Assembly (NCBI GenBank): GCA_002633005.1
Contig: NMRA01000195.1
Location: 393,738-457,737 of the forward strand
Direction of reading: 5' to 3'
DNA from: Phoronis australis
Taxonomy: Eukaryota; Phoronida; Phoronidae
DNA length: 64,000 bases
The notes below the pieces were generated by a model that saw only the letters and a program-made list of their open reading frames with translations, made no database searches and was not told the DNA's origin. Positions 21,162 to 33,000 of this stretch are shown here, piece by piece. Position 1 is the stretch's first letter; every line of letters begins with the position of its first letter. The position numbers and the translations under genes were made by a program.

Positions 21162-22284
21162 TATAGATCTACAATGAACATTTAAAGGCGAAGACAACCA
21201 TTTTTCATGTCATTTTTAGCAAAAACATATTTTTCACTTAATTACAGCTTTTCGTAATTTAATGAATTATTCGTTCTGTACTCTCCGAAAGTAACGTTTT
21301 GGGAGACAATTTCTTTTCATATAGTCTAGACTGTGAGAGCTGTCGAGTCAGTTATTGTGCTACCTCGGTTGTGATAAGTTCGGTCGTCATTTGCTTTTGT
21401 TTACGAGCCAGTCAACATGCCACACTGTTGCTGAGCCCTGCTGCGATGTTGAGTAGTGGGAGTGAATACTAACCCAGTTCGACACCCAGTGAAGAGTATG
21501 CGGCACCCAGCCTTTAATATGGGAGGGGGGGCTCGAATTTCTGACGATGTAGACCTTTTACCGACAAAATAGCCGGACTAAAAAAAAAAACAAAAAAAAA
21601 CGGGGTACTTCGTCCAGAGCTGTGAATTGTGCGTTTGCGCCTTTTTAGAGGACTTTTTGTCTCCTTTTCTCTGACTTTTTGTTTCTCTGAGGCGGACCTT
21701 TTTGTCCACCTCGCCAAATTTGGGGGCTCGTTCGAGCCCTCCCGAGCCCCCTACCCGGGTGCGCGCATGAAGAGGACGGTTCGTCGCTCCATCGGTAAGC
21801 CAAACTTTGACAAGTTTATTGTGGACTTGTCTGAAGTATTGGAGCTATTTAGGAGGTGCCAGCTGTGAGGCGAGGGAGTCACACGGCAGGATGTAAACAG
21901 TTTGTCATTGCTCAGGTCACTATCCAACGGGAGTGTGTCACGGGACACTCGGGCAAATGGGACAGTTTTGCCTCTGTGCATGAGACGATCCCGGTACGCA
22001 GGAACAGTGTGGCATGTTGACTGACTTGTAAACAAAAGCAAACGACGACCAACTTTATCACAACCGAGATAGAACAATGACTGTCTCTCATAGTCGGACT
22101 ATATGAAAAGAAATTCTTGCATCCCAAAATGTCACTTCTGGAGTAGAGGACGAGTTATTGATTAAATTACAAAAAGCTGTAATTAACTGACAAAATATGT
22201 CTTGGATAATCAATAAACCTTGTTTTTGCTAAACATGGGAAAATGTTGTCTTCGCCTTTAAAAGTGTCAATTGCAGATCTATAG
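21162..22284. mobile_element. Element with ~270-bp terminal inverted repeats, carrying a nested small element
   Basis: Bases 21162-21429 pair in reverse complement with 22003-22284. Landmarks are agatctacaatg and aaaggcgaagacaac at the left, and gttgtcttcgcctttaaaa and gcagatctata at the right. The middle contains a 271-bp family B element at 21497-21767. No transposase frame was seen, so it is probably a non-autonomous DNA transposon or foldback element. Confidence 0.85.
21497..21767 (-). mobile_element. Small inverted-end element family B, copy 1, with target duplication
   Basis: Flanked by the direct repeat tgaagag (21490-21496 and 21768-21774), which looks like a target-site duplication. 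Ends are tgcggcacccagcc at the left and gggtgcgcgca at the right. The interior matches copies at 48545-48776 and 56407-56637 in the opposite orientation, including the words for gtccgcctcagagaaacaaa. The tgaagag flank belongs to the host element. Confidence 0.85.
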
Positions 22285-22289
22285 AGTGA

Positions 22290-23580
22290 GATGTTTTTGA
22301 TATCGTTTAATTTCTACAAACATGATGAGTGCCAAAAACTTGTTTGGGATAATATCTTTCGAGGGCTTCCAGTTCAAGGACTCCGTTGACAAAAATGACG
22401 GCGTAACCAGTTAAAACACTCGAGTCTTGATTTTGGATAGCCGAGGTCTTTGTTTAAAAGGGCTTAAAACGAAAATCCCAGAAAAGGGAATAAAGGATTA
22501 AAATTATGTACGTTTCGTGCAGAAAACAAATTTTGGTGGAAAATACGGCAATTACCGCGATAAATGTTGACCTGAAAAAACGCAGTCTTGTTCTAAGCAT
22601 TGCTTTTGCGGATATAACATCAAGGATTTTTAAAATGCAAAGCTCGATACTCGAAAGCTTGAAATTTGATCCTTGGTAACTAAGGAAGCTAAATTCATGT
22701 ACCTTCATTGTCCAGGGGTTTAATTCACTTGTATACAAAAATCATAGACAACAAAGATTATGTATTCAAAACTGATTCATGGACGCTTTTGACGCCACTT
22801 GACTCCTTACAGTATCAACGAGGCTCTAAGGGTGTTCCAGTCTTGCTCCACATGCTCTTCGATCGTTTACATTCGATTGCATTGCATTGTGTGGTACGAC
22901 TGTACCGCAAAACAGGTTACGAAAATAAATGATCGGAGCCGATAGTTTGTTGTAACCTCAGGGCAGACTCGACTAACTCAATGACTACTCGCTCTCTTTT
23001 AGCCAATCAAAAGGCTGTCCTCTTCCTCAACAAAGCGAAATGTTCAGATTCTGGAAATGACAAATAGCTGTGTTTTCTTTTTGTTGGTATTTTCCATTGG
23101 TCTACCCATGCAACACAAAGTAGCGCATTACCTCACAAATTCGTACAGTTGCGATTTTATGCTTGTTAGGCCCAAGAAATAAAACTTTTATCTTTTTATA
23201 ATGCTACATTGATTACCGCGCGTGTTTTTGCTTTGTTCAGTTGTGCACCTAGAAGTAAACATAGCTTTTTTACCCTAACAACTGACCTACGATGAATATC
23301 CGGGAATCTAGAGCACAGTCTATATGTGTACGTGTGTTTAACCTTCAACCTTATGTGATTACAGCGTCGACCCGATTAGACCTCCAATTGATGTGTTATG
23401 ACATTTTTGTATAATGGGTTGTGTAAATAACGCTTTGCGCTCCAAAACCGTCACCTTAATTCGCGGGTTCATGTGAGGCAAACAATCTATATTTATGACG
23501 GACATCTGCGCGCCCTCGCACTGAGTCGGTCCATGCGATGCACGGTTGGGTTGAAGTGAGTTCAGATAAGACACCCACTT
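22290..23580. other. Intergenic, nothing recognised
   Basis: Sequence between the inverted-repeat element and the TINAGL-like promoter region. No repeat or coding exon was supported. Confidence 0.5.
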
Positions 23581-23583
23581 CGG

Positions 23584-23590
23584 TATATAA
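23584..23590 (+). promoter_or_regulatory. Candidate TATA box of the TINAGL-like gene
   Basis: TATATAA 175 bp before the ATG at 23765, which would place the transcription start near 23615. It is a good match to the consensus and in a fitting position, but there is no transcript evidence. Confidence 0.5.
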
Positions 23591-23764
23591 GACATTGTTT
23601 GGTCGCTGAGCTACGTCATTTGGTTTCGCGAGCCATAAGGGCTGAAGGAAACGGTCGAGGCTGAAAAAGACGATTGCAAAGATCGCGACGACGTTGAAAA
23701 GGAAAAGTTTTGTTCGTTAAATTATTTTTTCTTCTTTTGATTAATTGTGACAATAGACATCATT

Positions 23765-24044
23765 ATGAATATTTATTTTTACGGACTTGCGTACTTGTGT
23801 GTGATTTCCTCGGTATCGGAGGCACAATGGTGCAGTCAGCGCTCGTCGACTCCTAAGTGCTGTCCGGGGAGAACTGACGCGTGCACGGCACCTATCCAAG
23901 ACACACTTTGTTACTGTGATATTTTCTGTAACAGAACCGTTACCGACTGTTGCCCGGACTTTTGGCAGTTCTGCCTGGGTATCGAGCCGCCAACTGGGGC
24001 TTGGACCGTACCAACCACTGCTCGACCAATCGATATCGTAACAA
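23765..24044 (+). CDS. TINAGL-like exon 1: signal peptide and somatomedin-B-like domain
   Basis: 93 codons plus one base. The ATG at 23765 is chosen because a hydrophobic signal peptide starts there and the upstream part of the frame has no ATG. Cys pattern is CCPGR, DACT, CYCDIFC, TDCCPDF, C. This is the SMB signature. A Pro/Thr linker follows (PPTGAWTVPTTARP). Donor gtaagt. Confidence 0.92.
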
Positions 24045-27000
24045 GTAAGTGTCTTCACATCGAATACTAGGAATGGTACGTGCTTTGTAGTGTTTGTTAT
24101 TATTCATTAAGTGGTAACATTTCTGTCTTTTCAATCGCCTGTGCCGGACTCGCAGAAAGCCTGCCGGAATCAAAAACTAGGTTTGTGTACTATCTGTGGT
24201 TATGCAATCTAGAGCAATAAACCACGTCGTATCAGTCGTAACTGTGGACTATTTACTGGGATAAAACGTCTACTTCCTAAGATCACACCGTCAATCTCAG
24301 TTAATCAGTAAGGTGTCACTATACCAAAGTCGAACTAACATCGTAAAATTGGCTAAAACGGAAATCAAAACTAGGCCTTTTACCTGTTCATGAAATTGGT
24401 CTCATAAGATTCCTTATCGTGATAAGATTCTATTAATTGAGACGTATTTTAAAATATTAAAAGTTACATTTCACCATTTGGCACGTTCTTTCACGTCCTT
24501 AATCAACCACTGCTGTAGGTACTTATCCTGCAACTGTATCAGTAATTATTCTAGGGCAAACCGTTAATCTAAAAAAACCGTGCTCCCCGCGGTATTTTTC
24601 CAGACTCTTTATCAAGATCTATGAATGGATAAAGACAGTCGAGATATGGGACTCTTGCACTTTTTCTTGAGTGTTCACCCGGCCGAAAGTTTTTCTCTCA
24701 ATGCTCATTGTAGTAAACGGCCGGAATGAAGGCGATTCAAAGGGTTTTCTGTCGACTGTAGAAATTATTACTAAACATAGATAACGCTGAGTTGGGTTGG
24801 CCATGAAAGGTCTAGATATTTGTTGATTAATGTTTCAACATCTTAGTTACAAACCATCACCGTCGTCCTCGTCGACTTTTTTACCGTCATCCTCATTGTC
24901 ACTGTCATCATCATGGTCAAAGTCTTCTCAGAACTTGTGTTATCTGACTCCCTTCTCTAGAGCTGTTTATAATCAATTCTTCTCAGGTATACGATTGTCT
25001 AGTCTAAGTCAATATACACGTAGGTCTATCTCCTTGACTGATCATGAACACGGCTTATAGTTTGGCCGTTTTCTTTGATACAAGAGCACGAATTTGTCAA
25101 GAGCATGTATTTGTAGGTATACATGTAAACGAAATATAACCACTGTTTTATTTAGTAGAGCAGTCAATTATACATTGCGCAAACTAGTGCGGTAGGCGCC
25201 AGAGGAAGGCACTTGTACCTGTGTGTCTGTGTACACACGGATGACGTTTGTCAGAGTACTTGTACCACTTTGGTATCAAATGCAAAAATGGGTTGTTTTT
25301 TAACTTATGTATTTCAGATATATTAACATCTCGTGTCTTTAACAGGCTACTACGATAACACATTACAACTACGTAGTACATTTTATGGAATTGGAAATGA
25401 TGGTAATTGGTTTAGTCTTGCGGTTAGTCTATCTGAGTGAAGACATCGATTTTTTGCCAGTAATATCACACACGTGATAAACTTCCATTGCCCCCTTGGG
25501 CTGCATTTTATTCATAACAAATATCACAGTTGGCGATTTCAGAGGCGTAACTGCGGAGGGTTGAACCTGTGTGAGAAAAATACCCTTAAAAACCGTCATA
25601 TTCACTGATTCCAACCCTCTGTAGTCATCGTCAACAGTTTACCTAATTACATCACTGACACCATTTCCGACAAGGTATTACGGGCCAACGGGAAGAAGGT
25701 CACCTGTACAAGTAGTAACTTAATTACCCTGCGCTCCATTATAAAATTCACGGCTTTTTATGCCAACAAATCTCTTATTCTACATTGCGTGAACGTGGAT
25801 AAACCGTGTGTCATAAAAATCTGCAACTATAGTCACTACCGTCACTAGCCAAGTTTCGGTCCTGGTGGCTTTCGAAAATGTTCAACAACTGCGAAAGAAA
25901 AAATCCTTAGACTTTGATGTGTTCGCGCTAACCTCGAATTGGTTTCAAAATCCACCAAAGCCTAATTCAAACACAAATTGGTAGCCAACGAATACATTTT
26001 TGCGAGACCGAACCAGACATGCATGACACATCACCCACATATTAAAGATTTCGTGTCGACGGCAGGTAAACATACATTTACGCATCAGTACACCTGTTTA
26101 GCGTAACCTAGACCAGGTTTCTTAAGAAAGAAAAAATAACGATATCTCGCAATACGTCGATGAAATCATGCCAATGTTTCGCCAATTTGCTCGGGAGCTT
26201 TCTAGCCTATCTGAACAAAATGACGGCCACTACAGTGAATGTGGAATCATGACGGGATTGGCTTCAACGTTTCATTTCCATAAGCTGTGTGGTCTGATTT
26301 TTGCGGCCAGGGCAAAACAGTAGCGTGGGGATATGAAGTGCAGTCTTGATTAACCCACGCGAGCCCGACAGTTTAGGCCGAACGTTATATGTTGATTACG
26401 AACATTATCGGTTTTACGGTTGAAAAACGCATTTTTAGACTATTGTTGGATGGGATAGACCTCTTGAAGTTATTTGCTTTGACCAAAGCTATATAGCAAC
26501 AAAATCCGTCATGGTTTTGTGATTTTATTATAAATTGCCAATTTTCTCTGTTGTCTGACAGACATTTGCTGAAACTAAGGTCGGTGTCTTTAAAATTTGA
26601 ATGCGCTTAAAATAGTCGGCGTCGGATTTAGTTAAGCGGCAGATCGTTCGGCTACATATATCAGTGGCGGATTTAGGGGGGGGGGGCAAGGGGGCCATGG
26701 CCCCCCTAAAATTCTGCCAGATACCATTTGGCAGTTCGGGTGTGAATTGCTGACTAGCACATGCGCGCAACCAGGGGGGCTCTTGAGGTGAAAAAAAAAA
26801 CGTTTACCGTTCTTTTTTTAGTCAAAAGGTCCGCAAACCCAAAAATTCGAGACCCCTGCATCCCTACATTTTAGGCTGGGCGCGCGTATCTGCCGAAATT
26901 CTGGTTATTCCTGTGTCCTGCTCCCCCCAACTCAAAATCCTGGATCCGCCCCTGTATACTTCTACAGACCTCGTGGAATCGACTCTGCGCTTCCGCTAAT

Positions 27001-30000
27001 TTCTGTAAAATTATTTTTCTCGCTGAGAATGTCTATTTAATTTCGATCCTAGATCTCCGCACTAATCAGAGACTGTTGTCGCGGTGAGCGACTATTAGGT
27101 TATCTTCTGATAATATCCTGATGATCAGGAGTCGACCTGATTATTTGCACATGTCATTGAGTTCTATGTCAGTATGTCGACAAAAAATAAATCATTTCCA
27201 ACTTTTATATTGTTAAAACATGAAGCGCGCACATTCAAAGGCCCGAAACTCTACTACTAAATTGGGACAATTGTAATTCATAAGTGCGACAGAAACACCA
27301 CTTTAAGATGTGTGAGCCAATTACCAAACCTCAATCATGGTCAATATTGTGCCGGATTGCATTATAATACAAAAATCTTATTAACGCAAAATCAAGACTA
27401 GCGGCACATGAGTCACTCCGTTGGTGTTACGCTCATTCAATACAAGAGTCGACATTCCGCATTTTCCGTATGACGTTGTTATTATATTATAGCATGTATG
27501 TAGTATTGAACATGGAAATAGACGAGCGTATCGAATGAGCATGGTTGGTACAACCTACATGAAAGTGTGTTCTGTAGACGAACATTCTAGCGAACGCTGA
27601 CCAAAGCGAGATCACGCCAGATAAAATGTCGCGAATGAAAACAAGTGTTTCGAATTGATTGTCGTGTGGAACAGTTGAAACTGCAGTCTTTTGTTGCAGA
27701 GCCCATAATTATTTGAATAATATTCAAGGGAGGTCTACTTGTACGTTCTTATTTCCCTCGTCGAAGTTCAAGTTCTCTTGCAATTCCTGACCGTATGAAC
27801 ACTTAAGATCAAACGTCATATAAACATACTTTCAGTACATCGGAATTGCTTTTCCATTGATTTTGTCGAAGAACTTTTTAAAAACGGAATTTGTGCAGTC
27901 GACTTCAACTAGTTACCACTGTTGTCATGGTAATCCTTTCGACTGTATGTTATTTACTTATTATTTATCCGTCAGTTAATTTTCTATAGCATCCAATTTT
28001 TTCTGCTTTCGTTCTCCCTTCGTGTCTGAATGTATTTTCTCCTTTATTATCGGTGCTCTGTGTGTTCTGTCTATACTCACGTCTGTTTATTTTTATCAGT
28101 TCAGTTGTAAAGAATCACCACACAAGTCAGAGTCTCGCTTTGTGATGCTATCCTTGTTGTACTCGTTCTATTTTTTCACGTGTTGCTATTTTATTTGTCT
28201 TCTTTATTTTTGTTCACGTCTCATTTTTACTGCCATTCATTCATCTGTGTTCTGCGTTCAGCCTAATAAAATCAACCACTCGGTCTAAAATCATCTTAAA
28301 TTCAACATTGGGCAAAGTTGCTGTTTTCGTTTAAATCGTGATCAAACCCCAAGTTAAAAAAACTGCACACTTGATATCAAACCACAGTATTGCTCACTGC
28401 ACAATCGAAATCAGTACCACCAATTTCTTGTCGATTCGTCACGTTTCGATTTGATCGGTTTTTCAATGCCTTGACAGAGAAAATACGCCAAGAACCGATA
28501 TCACACATCTAACTTGAGGTCATTGCTTTGAACAAGGAGTTTATCAAGCGTGGACTCAGGTCAGAAATTGACGTTCATAGGGTCAATGACTGTAGAGGAG
28601 AGGTCATTTGACAAGACGACGGTGGTTATGACCTGATATTATTGGAATTATGAAGCAAAACACCGCGTAGCGACAAATATGTCATTATCAAACGGATATC
28701 ACACATTTTCCTCCCTAACTTAACATTCCATCGTCAATTCACTTCGCTGGCGACCACTTTGTCCACTTCAACAATAACAATAAAGTGATGTGAGAATAGT
28801 AATTGATTTTAAAGCCTATTTTGATGAACGGGTATTGGATGAACGGGTGTTGGTTGTCGCTCTGTAGCGGCAGTACCTCTTTTACTTTGGCACGTACATG
28901 TATACTGTTTTGGTGTTAGCCGGCACGTAGAACTGACGGAAACCTTATTTTACATCCCGTGCGTTTGCCTTGGTATAATACCACTTACAGGATTTTTGTT
29001 GGAGAACTCTCTACAGAATAATAAAAACACGACAAGCAAAAGATTTTATTTTTTTTCTTTTGTTTTTTGTATGATGCAACAGTAAACAAAAACAGTCTAA
29101 TGAACTCAGTAACTTTCCAAACAAGGAAACCAATGCTGCCAGAAACCCGACTTGCTGTGTGCGGCGAAGTTTACAGCTTTCTTCTGGCTGCCATAACAAA
29201 GCTAAACATCACTGGAACTACTTGCGAAGCACTCGGCTTTCAGTCGCGTGATTTTGCGTGGACAAACTGACAAGAAACTATGTAAAATCCTTGGATTATG
29301 CCCTGTGGCACACATTTTCTACCGTTCTCATTATTTAATCATAGTTGTCATTGGTGATCACAAACTAAGAAATTATTTGTTTTAATCCAATTACTGAAAC
29401 ACTTGGTGCTACGTTATTTAGAAGTTAATGTAATTACCGCATGAATAATGAACATATTCAACAAGTGAAAGCTCAAACAACAGGGAGTTGATGAATAAAC
29501 TTTCAGTGATTACGGAAATGGCTATTGCCTGCAGTTTTACACATGTCTGGTGTCATTTCACCATCTGCTGTGAAGTCCCAAGCACGTATTTTATGTGGAT
29601 TGCCAAGAACTAGTACTTTTATTTGTGAGCCGAAAATAGCTAATTACTTCACTACCTATTATGCATCTGAGGTTGATTAATGCAGTCTCTGAGGATAGAA
29701 ACGTAACCGCCAGTCACTGAGATAATTTGTGTTAATTATTTCTAGACTCTGATGCGCTCATCCTTACATCGCTAAACCTTTATTCACCGTGAAGTGGGAG
29801 TGGAAGACCAAATTTCTAAGTCTTAAGTCACTTTCATGAAATGGGCCCCAGACCAGTGGCTGATCTAAAGGGGGGGGACGCAGGGGAAGCCATGCCCCCC
29901 TCCAATAAAATTTTCCCGGATCTCATTTGGCGATTCGGAGGTGAGAATGTCTGACGGGCAAAAATCCTGGCTAATACTCTGCCCTGGCCCAACTCAAAGT

Positions 30001-33000
30001 CCTGGATCCGCCTCTGCAAACGTTCCGAACCATGTACATGTAGGAATCTGCACGATGTAGGACTGTTTCTTTATATTTCTATATAGTTCGGCACACTACG
30101 AGCTATAATAGAGTAACGTGTCCTAAAGTAACTTGCTCCTGGTCAATTTTCCCAGGCAAGTCAGTCTTTGACAGTTGTCTATGACATTTGCCGAGACCGA
30201 ATGTCTGACTATCTGGACCCCGCGTGTGATTATGGGCGTCGCATTCGTTTACATTATTGCACAACAGAGCAGTTCAAGTGTGCAAAGTAAATCCCAGAAA
30301 AGTTGATCTTATTGACATGGTCATCGCCGGGGTCAAACTATAGGTTACTCTGAAGAAATCTTTTCAAATAGATTAAGCACAATCTCAAGTGGATACTCCG
30401 CTACGCAAATATTACAACCAATTTAAAAGTTCGTTTGCCGGACTGTTCCAGTACTAAATGTGATTGATTAACTAATTAATTTTATTGTAAATGCTGCTTT
30501 TATCTTGAAAAACTAGGTTAAAAGTTATGAACATTGTATTAACCTCAATTTGAAAAAGTTTATCATTAGGTATACGGTAAATGCTGTCCTGTAAGATTCT
30601 GTTATCTTTAAGATCCAAAGATCGCCACCATTTTCCACATTAAGGCGACGTATCAGAATCTGGTTATCGCATACGCAATTTAATAACATTTTTACGAAAT
30701 GCTATTCTTGGAAGACACTATTTTGAGAATTTTCCGTTCTACTTTTGTGAGAAGTCATAAGCAGTGACTCATTTTCTGTGCTGGAATACACTAGTGGTTA
30801 ACGTTGAGGACTGTCTCCTATCTTGCGCTTGATAACTTGGAATCCGAAATCGCCGGAAATCGTGAGTTTTTACTCGAAATCTCTAGTTTTTACTCGAGTA
30901 TGTGGACGAATCTACGGATCATCACCTGCAAACTGGGACAAGACACGCAACAGCATAAACTCGAGAACAGCAAAATAGGCAGTTTTCTCATGAGCGGCGC
31001 ACCATAGGGGGACTTTTTTCAGTGCTGCGCCGCTCATGGTATATAGGCGGTGTACCACAAGGCTATTGCCCCTCCCCACGTTTGTCAGTGCAGCGCCGCC
31101 CATGTATCTTGACTACCCGTAAGATGGGAAATGTCGTGTATCAGTTTGAGTACAAATATTAGAGCACAGGCCCAGATATTACGGTAATTAGTTTCTTCGC
31201 CAATCATTTCCATGCCGGATGAAGTTTCCTCGGTAAATAGGCTTCCGCGTCAGAAGAAGTTCCTTGAACTAGACTACTCTTTACGGAAAACAGTACATTT
31301 AAATAAATGGGTGTTGTTCATAACTGATTTTAAACTTCACAGTTGTCTAATTTTGCAGTGGTACTTTTCTTGCATTTCGAGCAGGGTGATCTTAATCAGA
31401 GCTATGTGACTTAGCTCGGCATTGTTCATTACGGATTCATATTATATTTCAACTTATTACTAATTTGATGCAAAATCAAATCACTTCGATAAGTGATACT
31501 GGCAAATACTGGCTTACATAAATGAAAATTCTTCACTTATCGTCAGATGAAAGGAAACGATATGCATGCACACGAGTGGCCAGGAAACTTATTTACCAGG
31601 GAAACCCATGGCATCGACAAGCAAAGCACGTTTACTGAAAAGCGTCTTAGGAAATATTCCTGATTAACTATTACCCTCTCATCTATGTTGCCGGCCTCCT
31701 TGTCTTCGGGGCGGATAACGGTGCCTCGGCTGCTCAGCTTATCCCATGGCTATAAACCCCCAATATCAAATAATCACCACTGTTCGGCAAACAACACGAG
31801 ACGCGCACACATCGACATATTAATTTAAATGGCGTAACCTTATTATTATGCGTTTGTCAGTAATTAACGCGTTAATTATGTAAAAGAATGTGATTATTCT
31901 CAGGGCACACATGTCCAAACAATTGGCTGCGCCACAGCGTATTCTCACCCTTAGCAGCACAAGGCCAAAACTAAGAGTTTAGTGCTCTTTCAGTCTGGGT
32001 AGACCAGGTTTTCAACGACGCTATACTTTCATTTATACAGTCGAGATAATATTGTGAATCCTTATGAAACATACATTTCATCTTTAGCCGGTAAAAACCC
32101 AGCTTAAGTTATGTCACATTGATAAAATTTATTTTGTTTGAAGATTGAGTATCCATTAAAGGATAACGCACGCCAAAGAAGAGCGCTTTTTTGTTTGTTT
32201 ATTAACCACACAAGGCTGACATCCCACGACCATATTTTTGGGTAGCGCATCATTAACCTGTAAATGGCATCCTGTGTTTCATCAAATTCAAACAAATACA
32301 AATTGTCGTGTACCCATTTTCAAAAGCCTTATTAAAATGCGCAAATTTCACCACGTCTTTCTTGATGACGGCTGTACAACATAAACACGAAGTTAAGATT
32401 TTTCACCGTTTACTTTTATTGGAAATTCGACGAACTTTCCACTGTTCCGTCACATGGTTTTTCTATAAGTTCAATAAACTGAAATGTAGTGTCATCATTC
32501 CGTAAATGCGCTTCGAAGTGTTCCATAAATTTTCTTACGTATCACACGGAAAAACAGACAAATGTGGGAGTTAGGGTCACTCCGTTATCGTCTGCTGTCG
32601 GAGGTGTAATAGATGGTTTTTACTTCGAAAACATGATGTACACCATGTGTGTCTGATACTAGCACTAGTGAATGGTATGAGATAAACGCAAACATTCTCT
32701 AAAAATAGGCTGCTGGATGGGCTGTAGCTTACTTGACAGGAACATTTGCATTTTAAAACGTGTTCGGAGAACTGGCTATAAAAAAATCAAACGGGTTGTG
32801 ATTTTATTCAGTGATTCTGAGAAAGGTATTCGTTTTGCTCGTCATCGGTTTGCACAGGGTACGTGTTTCACGACACGCTGCTTTGCGCACGAAAGGAAAC
32901 CCAATCTGGGTTTTAGGAACTTGGTCTTGTTTGTTCAACACATTAATTTTACTTTGCATTGTGAGTCGTCTTTTTCACGGTATTAGTTGTCTCAACTGTT

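Noticed and set aside
28022-28288. Hydrophobic 88-codon open frame that could look like a membrane protein
   Set aside because: T-rich sequence naturally gives Phe/Leu/Ser/Tyr; no start context, splice sites or family match.
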